Source: Levilinea saccharolytica (GTDB taxonomy: Bacteria > Chloroflexota > Anaerolineae > Anaerolineales > Anaerolineaceae). From it: a DNA stretch of 64,000 nucleotides. Under the pieces are notes generated by a model. It was given only the letters and a program-made list of their open reading frames with translations. It was not told where the DNA came from and made no database searches. The stretch covers positions 62,001 through 126,000 of the forward strand of contig NZ_LGCM01000019.1 in NCBI RefSeq assembly GCF_001306035.1. Reading direction: 5' to 3'. Numbering within the stretch: the stretch's first letter is position 1; each line of letters opens with the position of its first letter. Shown piece by piece: positions 15,639 through 23,800 of the stretch. The position numbers and the translations under genes were made by a program.

Positions 15639-17360
15639 ATGTCCCGTGTATTGCAAACCCTGTCAAGATGGATCAACTCACGTCTTTCCAAAGCGCTCGA
15701 GGCCCTGCTGGTGGTGGGCATTTTGGTTCCCGTTTACCTGTGGCTGTCAAAGCTGGCGGCTGGGGCATATCAATGGGATGATTTACTGTATCTGCATACC
15801 GCCCTGAATCCTGAACCGCTGTCGTACATCCTGAACCGCTATGCCCATATTTACTGGCTGCGGATTCTGTACCTGCTGGATGGGGATATCTTCACCGCCG
15901 CCCGCCACTATTGGGCTTTCATCGTCGTGGGGACAGTAGCCCTCACCTACACGGCTGTGAGGCTGCTCAGCCGCACCCGCTTAATGGCGGTGGTTTCGGG
16001 GGTGGTGATTTTGGGCCAGTTCTGGCTGTTTGAAATCAACGGCTCGCCGCTGGCTGATTTCAGCGTGATGTGGATGATTTCTGCCGGTGTGGTGATCTAT
16101 CTGCTGCTGTTCCGCGTGCAGGGCTGGCACCGCCAGGGGCTGTTGATCCTGTTCGGCCTGATTTTGTATCTGGCCTTCCGCATGAAAGAGACCGGCGCGG
16201 CCCTGGCCTTTTTGGTGGTGGGCCTGGGCTGGTTGGAGGGTGAAAAATTCCAATGGCATGCCCTTCTGCGCAGCGTGGCCTGGATTGCGGCCGGGGCGCT
16301 GGTGGGCGCGGCCTTGATGACCGCCCTGGACGGCGTTTTTCTTGGGGACCCGTGGTTTGCCTTCCGGCCTTCCAGCTTTCAAAAGCTGGCCAATTTTAAC
16401 TACGGGGATTGGGAAAACTGGAATTTCGAACGCTCTATCGAAAGTCGTATGCTGCGGTATCTGGTGGCGGACATCAGCGCTTTTAGCATGTTTGGGCTGT
16501 ATTTCGTCGGCTTGCGCAAACCGGCTTCGCGTTCGTGGGCTGAGCAGGTGCTGTGGATGCTGCCGCTGGCGGTGATCCTGTTCCTGTTCGCTTCGCGCTT
16601 CCAGCCCCAAATTCGTTATCTGTATATCGTCATTCCTCTCATGGCGGTGCTGGCGCTGGCGCAGTACCGCGCCGAGGCTCCCGCCCGCCCGCGCGACCTG
16701 CTCTTGGGCTGGGGCGGCGCGGCGGCGATGCTGGCCGTCTACGGGCTGGGGCAGCCGTACCTGCGCGCATTTGTGGCCCGCGGCAATTGGGAAATGGTTC
16801 CCTTCCAGGGTGCGGTGATCGTCCCCCTGCTGACGGGTGTGCTGGCAGGCGGGTATGCCCTGATCAAGACCTGGAATCGGGCCATGATCGCGGTTCCGGC
16901 GGTGATTTTTTTGATGATGTTCCTGCCGTTTGTGCAGTACAACCGGCACATTTTGGAAACGCAGAAATACAATTTGCCGGTGGCCAGCCGCTACTACCCC
17001 TATGAAGTGTTTCGCTCCGAAATTGAGTATTCGCCTGAGATGAAAATCTTTGTGGACAATCGCTTATCGGATTATGTCTACAAGCGCGACACAAAACGCT
17101 TTTCCTACGGCATGTTGGGGCGTACAGAACTCTCACAATCCTGGGTCTTCAACCTGTATTTCAGCCAAAACGCCCGCTCTGACCAATTTGTGATGGGAAC
17201 TGAAGCGGACTATTTGGCAAATCCACAGGACTATGACTACGCGTTTATCTCGTATAAAACCTGGTTTGCGCTGCCCGATAAAACGCGCATTCAGTTGGAA
17301 AACCGTATTCAGGTGCAGGCGGATCCGGATGAACTGTTCGTGTTCATCACCCCCAAATAA
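15639..17360 (+). CDS. Polytopic membrane protein, GT-C glycosyltransferase-like
   Basis: Protein of 573 residues with about eleven to twelve hydrophobic segments and a hydrophilic C-terminal domain (about 450-573). After the first helix an acidic WDDLLYL motif appears, where GT-C enzymes (PMT/ArnT-like) carry their catalytic Asp. The pattern of helices with an outside C-terminal domain also fits. I recognise no closer family. It may use a lipid-linked sugar to glycosylate a protein or lipid at the cell surface; this is inference. AGGGGA ribosome site upstream. Confidence 0.65.
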   Translation: MSRVLQTLSRWINSRLSKALEALLVVGILVPVYLWLSKLAAGAYQWDDLLYLHTALNPEPLSYILNRYAHIYWLRILYLLDGDIFTAARHYWAFIVVGTVALTYTAVRLLSRTRLMAVVSGVVILGQFWLFEINGSPLADFSVMWMISAGVVIYLLLFRVQGWHRQGLLILFGLILYLAFRMKETGAALAFLVVGLGWLEGEKFQWHALLRSVAWIAAGALVGAALMTALDGVFLGDPWFAFRPSSFQKLANFNYGDWENWNFERSIESRMLRYLVADISAFSMFGLYFVGLRKPASRSWAEQVLWMLPLAVILFLFASRFQPQIRYLYIVIPLMAVLALAQYRAEAPARPRDLLLGWGGAAAMLAVYGLGQPYLRAFVARGNWEMVPFQGAVIVPLLTGVLAGGYALIKTWNRAMIAVPAVIFLMMFLPFVQYNRHILETQKYNLPVASRYYPYEVFRSEIEYSPEMKIFVDNRLSDYVYKRDTKRFSYGMLGRTELSQSWVFNLYFSQNARSDQFVMGTEADYLANPQDYDYAFISYKTWFALPDKTRIQLENRIQVQADPDELFVFITPK

Positions 17361-17500
17361 GTGCAATTTAGCACCGCCCGCATTTCCCCTCTTAATGCTG
17401 CACGCTCAGGAACTTTTTGAGAGCGAGCAGCGTTAAGGCTGTAAAGATCGCGTGCAACCTACACGCCTGTGCGGCGTATATAGAACTGGAGGAAAATGTC

Positions 17501-18598
17501 ATGAAATCCAAAATCCTGCGTGTCATTCTGGCGGCTGCCGTATTGCTGGGGGGCTTTCTGTCCACGGCTTCGGCTGTGCAGGCGGACGGCAGCGCCTCGT
17601 TCCTTTTTGTGTGGGTCAAGACGGATGATTCCGTGCGCATTCGCACCAGCAATTTCCCCGGTGGCAAGCTGTTGGACATTCGCATGGGCGCTTACGGTAC
17701 GGATGCCAAGGACGGCATTTACGTGGACACCACCAACACCGGCGCGGGCGGCGCTTTTGAAGAGACTTACCGCATCCCCGCGGCTTTGAAGGGTCTCGAC
17801 CGCATCGCCATGCGCTTTGAATCCAAAGACGGCGTGGTGATTACCAACTGGTTTGCCAACACTTCCGCTGGTCAGGCCACCCCCACGGCGGTACCGACCC
17901 TGCAGCCCACCCCCCAGGGCACGCCGGTCTCTGGCGGCGGCCCCAACCTGACCATCACGGCCGTGCTGAAGAACCAATCCATCAGCGCGCGCGCCAACGG
18001 CTTGCCCGCCAACCAGACTTTCCGCGTGCGCATGGGCCCGCTCAACGATTTTGGCAAGAACGGCATCGAAGTCGGCCAATTCAACTCGGGCAAAGGCGGT
18101 TCGATGGATCTGCTCATCCCCATCTCGCGCACCTCGGTGGATGTGGAATGGGTGAGCGTGCGCATTGACAGCGACCAGGGCTACTACGCCTACAACGCCT
18201 TCAAGAATGTCACCACCGGCAGCGTGCAGGATACCGACGCAGTGGTGGTGAACCCCAGCGACACCAGCGGCTACTACTGCGAGATTGTGTCGGTCAAGCC
18301 CACCAGCGGCACCAAATTGGACAAGAAGGCCGATTTTGACGCGGTGTGGGTGGTGAAGAACACCGGCAGCAAGACCTGGGAAACGACCGCCGTGGACTAC
18401 AAGTACCTGAGCGGCAAAGAGATGCACACCGGCGAAGACCTGTACGATCTGCCCAAGAAGGTCAAGCCCGGTGAGACGGTCAAGATCATCGTGGACATGC
18501 GCGCGCCCAACGCTAGCGGCAGCTTCACCGCCACCTGGGCCCTGGCGCAGGGCAGCACTATCCTGTGCAAGATGCCCGTGACCATCACCGCTAAGTAA
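17501..18598 (+). CDS. Secreted protein with NBR1-type Ig-like domain
   Basis: Protein of 365 residues from ATG at 17501, preceded by GGAGGA seven bases upstream. It has an N-terminal signal peptide cleaved around ASAVQA. Then come two similar about 100-residue beta modules (DSVRIRTSNFPGGKLLDIRMGAYG... and QSISARANGLPANQTFRVRMGPLN...), evidently an internal duplication with the shared pattern of RMG, DxGKxGI and GGxF/GGS. A TP-rich linker separates them. The C-terminal about 100 residues (FDAVWVVKNTGSKTWETTAVDYKYLSG...) match the NBR1-like Ig domain seen in many Chloroflexota exported proteins. Likely structural or adhesive, no enzyme motif. A terminator follows. Confidence 0.83.
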   Translation: MKSKILRVILAAAVLLGGFLSTASAVQADGSASFLFVWVKTDDSVRIRTSNFPGGKLLDIRMGAYGTDAKDGIYVDTTNTGAGGAFEETYRIPAALKGLDRIAMRFESKDGVVITNWFANTSAGQATPTAVPTLQPTPQGTPVSGGGPNLTITAVLKNQSISARANGLPANQTFRVRMGPLNDFGKNGIEVGQFNSGKGGSMDLLIPISRTSVDVEWVSVRIDSDQGYYAYNAFKNVTTGSVQDTDAVVVNPSDTSGYYCEIVSVKPTSGTKLDKKADFDAVWVVKNTGSKTWETTAVDYKYLSGKEMHTGEDLYDLPKKVKPGETVKIIVDMRAPNASGSFTATWALAQGSTILCKMPVTITAK

Positions 18599-18616
18599 AA
18601 TCAGACCCTGTGAATC

Positions 18617-18651
18617 AAAGGCCGTCCGGTTCCAAACCGGGCGGCCTTTTG
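18617..18651 (+). terminator. Rho-independent terminator after the secreted Ig-like protein
   Basis: Long stem AAAGGCCGTCCGGTT / AACCGGGCGGCCTTT with one G-U position and a short loop, ending in TTTTGTT. The A-rich left arm may also let it serve the convergent minus-strand gene. Confidence 0.85.
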
Positions 18652-18672
18652 TTGATCACAGCGCTGCAGAGT

Positions 18673-19446
18673 TTAGGGGCGCTGAATCGCCTCGGCCATT
18701 GGCAGCATGGTTTCCAGCGGCAGTCCCGGGTTGGTGCTCAGTTCAAATTCGAAGCCGCCTTCGCTCCAGCGCAGCAGGTTGGCATACTGCAAAGCAACCT
18801 GATGGTCCGGTTCCACATAAGTGGATAGGCGCAGGTTCTCAATCCACAGCCCCTGACTGCTGCGCAGCTGTACCTCCTGAACCGGGGCGCTGCCCACCGG
18901 AAGGGTCTGCGTTTCAGCCCCGGGTGCATACATGAGCTGGCGCAGGGTCAGCGTTTGATCCGCGGATTGATAGACGGTGATCACCGCGGTGTAGGGATTC
19001 TGGTCGTCCGGCAGGTTCACTCGGCGCACCATCAGAGTCAGGCCTGGTGGAAGGTTGGTCAGCTCAGCCGCAGGGAAACCTGCCTGAGCTTGCGCTTCGT
19101 CCAGGCTCAAAAGGGGGTTGGCCTGCCATTCAACGGCCTGCTGGCTAGGGGCCGGGCTGGGCGCAGCGGCTTGCAGCGATTCTTCAAACTGCTCGGCATG
19201 GGTGGGGGCATCTGAAAGGATCAGATGGCCAATTTGGTAGAGGATGGTCTGGGCGTAGGTGCGCACGGTAGGGAAAGCCAAAAGGGAAATCGAAAAGAGC
19301 AGCACCGCTGCCAGGAATCCCCACGCCAGGCGGCGCCAGACAACGGGGCGGGCGGGCTGAGGCTCCGTCAGACGGTGCAGGAGAGCTTTGGAAAAAGCCG
19401 GACTCGGCTGCTGCTGAAAACCGTACAGAAATTGATCATCACTCAT
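18673..19446 (-). CDS. Membrane-bound anti-sigma-like protein (DUF4367-like)
   Basis: Protein of 257 residues: short cytoplasmic N-terminus (about 1-38), one membrane helix (LAWGFLAAVLLFSISLLAFPTV, about 39-62) and an outer C-terminal domain. The outer domain resembles DUF4367 (SLDEAQAQAGFPAAELTNLPPGLTLMVRRV, with WSEGGFEFELSTN near the end), often found in anti-sigma factors. It starts one base after the stop of the ECF sigma gene. The pairing strongly suggests it holds that sigma factor at the membrane; no zinc anti-sigma Cys/His motif is visible in the short N-terminus. Confidence 0.82.
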   Translation of the reverse strand: MSDDQFLYGFQQQPSPAFSKALLHRLTEPQPARPVVWRRLAWGFLAAVLLFSISLLAFPTVRTYAQTILYQIGHLILSDAPTHAEQFEESLQAAAPSPAPSQQAVEWQANPLLSLDEAQAQAGFPAAELTNLPPGLTLMVRRVNLPDDQNPYTAVITVYQSADQTLTLRQLMYAPGAETQTLPVGSAPVQEVQLRSSQGLWIENLRLSTYVEPDHQVALQYANLLRWSEGGFEFELSTNPGLPLETMLPMAEAIQRP

Positions 19447-19447
19447 C

Positions 19448-19975
19448 CTAGGCCTCCCATTCTTTTTTCAGGGCCTGAACCACGCGGTGCAAGATGACGC
19501 CCACGTTGGACTCGCTCAGGCCGGTCAACCCGGCGATGGCGCGGTTGGTCAGGTTGGCGCCGTATTTCATGGCGACCAATTCGCGCTCGCGGGCGGGCAG
19601 ACGACAGAGAAGCTGGTTCAGCCTGTACAGGTCATACTGCCTTTCCGATTCGGCCGCGGGGGTTATGGGGTCCGTCAGGCCGGCGCTTTCGATGTCTTCA
19701 GCCGCGCGGTGATTCTGGCGGTACGCGTCTACGGCGGTGTTGCGGGCGATGGTGAACAACCAGGTGGACAGGCTGGCCAGCTCCTGGCGGAACTTACCGC
19801 GTTTTTTCCAGGCCTTCTCAAAGGTCACCGCGGTTAAATCTTCGGCCAGGGCGGTGTCCCCGAAGCGGTAGAGGAAGAAGTTGTAGATGCGGGGCAGGAA
19901 TTCTTCGTAAATCGCTTCGAAAGGCCGATTTTCGCTCTGCGAGGAGAACTGGGGGGCGTTGTTCAGGTTTGCCAT
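19448..19975 (-). CDS. ECF-type RNA polymerase sigma factor
   Basis: Protein of 175 residues with sigma region 2 (FEAIYEEFLPRIYNFFLYRFGDTALAEDLTAVTFEKAW, then FRQELASLSTWLFTIARNTAVDAYRQ) and region 4 (LNQLLCRLPARERELVAMKYGANLTNRAIAGLTGLSESNVGVILHRVVQALKKE). It is the size of group IV sigma factors and lacks regions 1 and 3. A TATAAT box (19984-19989, minus) lies just 8 bases before the ATG, so the transcript is probably leaderless. The next gene is its presumed membrane anti-sigma factor. Confidence 0.94.
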   Translation of the reverse strand: MANLNNAPQFSSQSENRPFEAIYEEFLPRIYNFFLYRFGDTALAEDLTAVTFEKAWKKRGKFRQELASLSTWLFTIARNTAVDAYRQNHRAAEDIESAGLTDPITPAAESERQYDLYRLNQLLCRLPARERELVAMKYGANLTNRAIAGLTGLSESNVGVILHRVVQALKKEWEA

Positions 19976-20053
19976 TCTATATCATTATACGGAGCGAGCC
20001 GGATAGTATTACAGCCTGCATGCTGGTGAAGGAAAAATCCTGACATCACGCAT

Positions 20054-20088
20054 AAAAAAACCCCCGACTGCACAGGCAGGTGGGGGTC
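20054..20088 (-). terminator. Rho-independent terminator of the lipid/folate operon
   Basis: On the minus strand GACCCCC, then a 16-base loop region that can pair further, then GGGGGT followed by seven T. It sits 22 bases after the stop of the CDP-alcohol phosphatidyltransferase gene. Confidence 0.85.
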
Positions 20089-20109
20089 AAGACAACATAG
20101 ACAGGTTTC

Positions 20110-20826
20110 TTATTCGTGGGGCTTGTGCTCGTGGTGGGCGGTGCGGTCAATATGCGCCAGCCGCCCGGCCATTTTGGCCGAGGAGATCAGGAAAGCCCCC
20201 AGGAAGAGGAGGGACACCAGGATGCCGATGATATCCAGCACGGTCAGCCCAACAAAGGGCAGCTGGATGATGGGCATGCCGTTGAAATACACCCAGGCCG
20301 TGCCCAGCATGGCCACCATGCGCATTTCGGTGGGGCCTAGATAGGCATAAGAGATCTTAAACTCGCCCATCGAGACGGTGGCCAGGGCGGCATACAGGGA
20401 GAGCAGCAAATACCCTGCCAGGGCCACGGCGGCGATGTCAAAGCGCATGAACGGCGACATGCCCATGCCGATGAAGACCAGCGTTTCGGCCAATGCATCT
20501 GTGGAGTGATCCACAAAGAAGCCGTAGCGCGGGCGTTCGATGTGCCGGAAGCGAGCCAGATTGCCGTCCAGACTGTCGCCGAACCAGTTGAGAATGCAGC
20601 CGAAAAAGGCCGCCCACAAAAAGGCCGGGTGGTAGTTCGACAGGGCATAGCTGACCGCGATCAACACCGCCGCGAACATGCCCAGGGCAGTGAGGTGGTC
20701 GGGCAGCACCCATTGGGGCAGGCGCGAGGCCATCCAGGGTAAAAACCGGCGTTCGAATGGGCCGGTGAGGGTATCCACCACCCGTTTATGTTTTGCGGCA
20801 CGCACTTTCACTTTCTTCTGACTCAT
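20110..20826 (-). CDS. CDP-alcohol phosphatidyltransferase
   Basis: Protein of 238 residues from ATG at 20826 (ribosome site GAGGAA). The family signature is complete: GDSLDGNLARFRHIERPRYG followed by FFVDHSTD, giving the D..DG..AR...G...D...D pattern with all four metal-binding Asp. About six membrane helices follow the basic N-terminus. It transfers a phosphatidyl group to an alcohol such as inositol phosphate or glycerol phosphate. The immediately upstream LpxL-like acyltransferase resembles the pairing in actinobacterial phosphatidylinositol clusters, but the acceptor is not identifiable. Confidence 0.93.
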   Translation of the reverse strand: MSQKKVKVRAAKHKRVVDTLTGPFERRFLPWMASRLPQWVLPDHLTALGMFAAVLIAVSYALSNYHPAFLWAAFFGCILNWFGDSLDGNLARFRHIERPRYGFFVDHSTDALAETLVFIGMGMSPFMRFDIAAVALAGYLLLSLYAALATVSMGEFKISYAYLGPTEMRMVAMLGTAWVYFNGMPIIQLPFVGLTVLDIIGILVSLLFLGAFLISSAKMAGRLAHIDRTAHHEHKPHE

Positions 20827-20843
20827 GATTCCTCGGTTCTTTT

Positions 20844-21749
20844 CTATGGAAGCGGCGGCTGCACATCCGGCCAAACGGGGTAAAACATGCTCCACTGCTG
20901 GGGAGCAGGCCGGATGATCTCTTCTGCCGCGGCTAAGATGGCTTCAGCGTTGCGGGTGGTTTCCCGCTGTAAATCTTCGTCAGGGCGCATGGGGATGGGC
21001 CCCAGCGCCCACACGCGCAGCCGCCCGGTGGGTTGGTAGCGCGCGCCCATCAGATAGACCCATGCCTTAGTTTTCAGCGCCAGGCGCACATGGCCCACGG
21101 GCAGCTGGGCAGGGCGCCCAAAGAACTGCACCGGGTAGTTGGAACCGTGGATGGGACGGTCAATGCCGGTGACCACCGTCCCCCCGCTGCGCAGGCGTTC
21201 CACAGCCTGGCGCAGAGCGCTGGGGGAGATGGGTTCAATCTCGGCACGGGCCACCTGGCGCAGCTGGTTTTGCATCTGGTAGCCGCCCGGCGGCTGCGGA
21301 TAGGATAAGACCAGCAAGGGCACGCCGCGCAGGGCGGTGGCGCGCCCCGCCAGGTCGAAATTGGCCGTGTGTGTGCCCAGCAGCAAAATGCCCTGGCGTT
21401 CCTCACGGCAGCGCGCCATCAACTCCTCATAACTGGGGTCAAAATCCACCAGGGCCAGCAGACCGGCTGGATCGTTGAGGCGGTGGTAAAAGTCGTACAG
21501 GGCGCGCCCATCCATGCGAAACACCGCCCGGGCCTGGCGGCGCAGATCGGCGGCGCTCAGTGAACCGCCGGAGATAACCCACTGGTTGGCGCACACGGCC
21601 TGCACCTGGGGCAGATGCGTGAGGCGGCCGTAAACACTCCCTAAAAATTCGCCCAGCCCCACCCCCAGGCGCGGGGGCAGCGCGCGCGCCAACCCCAGGG
21701 CCAGCCTCACCCCGAGGCGCGATTGAACCAGGGACGGCTGAGTTGGCAT
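20844..21749 (-). CDS. LpxL/HtrB-like lipid acyltransferase
   Basis: Protein of 301 residues of the lysophospholipid acyltransferase family. The catalytic HxxxxD motif appears as GTHTANFDLAG (about 124-134), where lipid A acyltransferases usually have HxGNWE. Other family blocks are VVTGIDRPIHGSNYPVQFFGRPAQLPVGHVRLALKT. A lipid A role is unlikely in a Chloroflexota-type cell; acylation of a glycolipid such as a PIM-like molecule is the better guess. The stop is 17 bases before the CDP-alcohol transferase start; ribosome site GAGGAG. Confidence 0.87.
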   Translation of the reverse strand: MPTQPSLVQSRLGVRLALGLARALPPRLGVGLGEFLGSVYGRLTHLPQVQAVCANQWVISGGSLSAADLRRQARAVFRMDGRALYDFYHRLNDPAGLLALVDFDPSYEELMARCREERQGILLLGTHTANFDLAGRATALRGVPLLVLSYPQPPGGYQMQNQLRQVARAEIEPISPSALRQAVERLRSGGTVVTGIDRPIHGSNYPVQFFGRPAQLPVGHVRLALKTKAWVYLMGARYQPTGRLRVWALGPIPMRPDEDLQRETTRNAEAILAAAEEIIRPAPQQWSMFYPVWPDVQPPLP

Positions 21750-21759
21750 ACGCAGCTCC

Positions 21760-22629
21760 TCAGGCGCGGCGGACGATGGCGTCCGTCATGCGTACCACGC
21801 GCACCATGCGGGCCACGTCGTGCACCCGGACGATATCCGCCCCGCGCACAATGCCCACGGCCACCGCCGCGGCGGTGCCTTCTTCGCGCTGGTCGGGGGG
21901 CACATCCAGGGTGTAGCCGATGAAGGATTTGCGCGAAGGCCCCAGCAGGACGGGAAAGCCCAGGGCGCGGATTTCACCCAGGCGGTTGAGCAGTTCCAGG
22001 TTTTGGGCTACGGTTTTGCCAAAGCCAATGCCGGGGTCGAGCAAAATATGGCTGTCGGGGATTCCGGCGGCGCGCGCCAGGGAGACGCTTTCCAGCAGTT
22101 CGCGGCACACGTCACCCAGCAGGTCGTCGTACTGCATGCCCACATAGCGCCCGCCCAGCCGATCTTGCAGCTCGGCGTTGGCAGGTTTGCTGCGGTTGTG
22201 CATGAGAATGACGGGCGCCTGGCGGCGGGCCGCCACCTGAGCCAGATCAGGATCGGCGCGCAGACCCCACACATCGTTGATCCAATGTGCCCCGGCCTGC
22301 AGGGCGGCTTCAGCCACGGCGGCTTTGTAGGTGTCCACCGAAAGGATCAGCCCCAGCTCAGCCCGCACCAGCGCTTCGATCACCGGCATCACACGGCGCA
22401 TTTCTTCATCCACGGAAACTGGCTCGGAGCCGGGACGGGTGCTTTCCCCGCCGATATCCAAGATATCGGCCCCCGCGGCGGCGAAGGCGCGCGCCTGTTC
22501 CAGGGCCGCGGCGGTCAGGTCCTGGCGCTGCAAAAGGCCGTCGCCCGAAAAGCTGTCGGGGGTCACATTGATGATCCCCATCACATAGGTGCGCTGCCCC
22601 CAAACCAGCGGAAAATTCGCAACACTCAT
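21760..22629 (-). CDS. folP: Dihydropteroate synthase
   Basis: Protein of 289 residues from ATG at 22629. It condenses hydroxymethyl-dihydropterin pyrophosphate with para-aminobenzoate. Family blocks: MGIINVTPDSFSGDG, GADILDIGGESTRPGSEPVS, WINDVWGLRADPD, ILLDPGIGFGKT and LLGPSRKSFIG, with RVHDVARMVRVV near the end. A start at 22674 would overlap the DUF2804 gene; the chosen ATG lies 16 bases after that gene's stop with AAAGGTAA upstream. It belongs to a minus-strand run with folK, so two adjacent steps of folate synthesis are encoded together. Confidence 0.96.
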   Translation of the reverse strand: MSVANFPLVWGQRTYVMGIINVTPDSFSGDGLLQRQDLTAAALEQARAFAAAGADILDIGGESTRPGSEPVSVDEEMRRVMPVIEALVRAELGLILSVDTYKAAVAEAALQAGAHWINDVWGLRADPDLAQVAARRQAPVILMHNRSKPANAELQDRLGGRYVGMQYDDLLGDVCRELLESVSLARAAGIPDSHILLDPGIGFGKTVAQNLELLNRLGEIRALGFPVLLGPSRKSFIGYTLDVPPDQREEGTAAAVAVGIVRGADIVRVHDVARMVRVVRMTDAIVRRA

Positions 22630-22645
22630 TCTTCGCTTACCTTTT

Positions 22646-23686
22646 CTACCAGCGGGCGTGATGCTCCTCGGCAAAACCGATCAGGTCGCGGATTTCAATG
22701 CGCTCACCCTCATCGGTGACGGCTGTGCCGTTGTAGCGCCCAAACATCTGGTGCACTTCGCTCAATAAGATCTTGGCGTCCGTTTTGGCCACGCGCTCAA
22801 AGAAGGGGGTAAATTCCAGGTCCAGCCGGCCGTCGGCTGAACGCATGCCCCACGGGCGGGTGAAATGCTTTGAATCGTAGCTGAACTTCACCTCACCCAG
22901 CTTGTGCAGGCGGCCGTTGAGGATGAAGGCGTTTTCGGTGGCCGCGGAGGTATCGCCAAAGCCAAAGCCCAGGTTCAGGCCGATGGTGCGCTGGTCGGGC
23001 AGGAAACCCGAAGCGCTGGCCCACACCCAAAAGGAGTTGTAGGCCCACACCCCGCGTCCCCAGTCCAGGTTGCCCAGGCAGGTGGCGGGGTCGAGGGTGA
23101 AATTCTGGCCGAAGCAGGTCAGGCTGCCTTCGGCGGGCATGCAGTTGACCTTGCGGTTGTAATAAAACCGCTTCTTGGGGATGGGGATGACGATCACCAT
23201 CGAATCGTGCCCAGGGGTCAGGTGGAGGATGGCCTCGGCGCTGAGTTCCTGGCCGCCAAAGCCCGGCCAGCGCACAGCCACGCGGCGGTGGTCGGCGGCG
23301 GCGCTGAAATGCAGGCGCACGCGGCCGTTGTCGTACACCGATTCGCCTTGCTGGCTGCCGCGCGGCAGGCGCACCCCGCGCGCCAGGGGCACCGTGAGGG
23401 TCTCTTCGTGGTAGCGGCCGCTGGCAAATTCGACGGCGTAGGCAAAGATGGAGCCGAGGTAACCTACGTCCGAGACGGTGAATGAGAAAAAGTGGGTGGG
23501 GGTGGTGATGCCGTAGTAATCCCAGCGTTTGATGCGCAGCGGCTGCAAGAAGCGCAGGCCGTAAAAAGCGGCGTTTTCCAGGTTGCAGTCCAACAGCGGC
23601 TCGCGCGCCCAACCGACATCGGCGAGTTCACCTGAAGAATCCAACAGCGGCCCGGGGCCGCGCAGCAGACGTTGATCTATGCTCAT
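22646..23686 (-). CDS. DUF2804 family protein
   Basis: Protein of 346 residues from ATG at 23686 with a strong ribosome site (GGAGGAAAACGC). It matches DUF2804: WDYYGITTPTHFFSFTVSDVGYLG, PKKRFYYNRKVNCMPAEG, LDWGRGVWAYNSFWVWASASGF, and TIGLNLGFGFGDTSAATENAFILNGRLHKL. The all-beta fold of the family resembles lipocalin-like or hydroxysteroid-hydratase-type barrels; no function is established. It interrupts the folK-folP order. A TATAAT box on the minus strand (23800-23805) overlaps the folK stop and could give it a separate promoter. Confidence 0.9.
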   Translation of the reverse strand: MSIDQRLLRGPGPLLDSSGELADVGWAREPLLDCNLENAAFYGLRFLQPLRIKRWDYYGITTPTHFFSFTVSDVGYLGSIFAYAVEFASGRYHEETLTVPLARGVRLPRGSQQGESVYDNGRVRLHFSAAADHRRVAVRWPGFGGQELSAEAILHLTPGHDSMVIVIPIPKKRFYYNRKVNCMPAEGSLTCFGQNFTLDPATCLGNLDWGRGVWAYNSFWVWASASGFLPDQRTIGLNLGFGFGDTSAATENAFILNGRLHKLGEVKFSYDSKHFTRPWGMRSADGRLDLEFTPFFERVAKTDAKILLSEVHQMFGRYNGTAVTDEGERIEIRDLIGFAEEHHARW

Positions 23687-23800
23687 GCGTTTTCCTCCAC
23701 TTGCGGCGCGATGGATTGTAGATGACAACCCCGGCGGCGGCGCACGGTTGCTTCTTGGCCGCGGGGGATGCGGGCGGGCAGATTTGCCTCCCTGCTCTGA

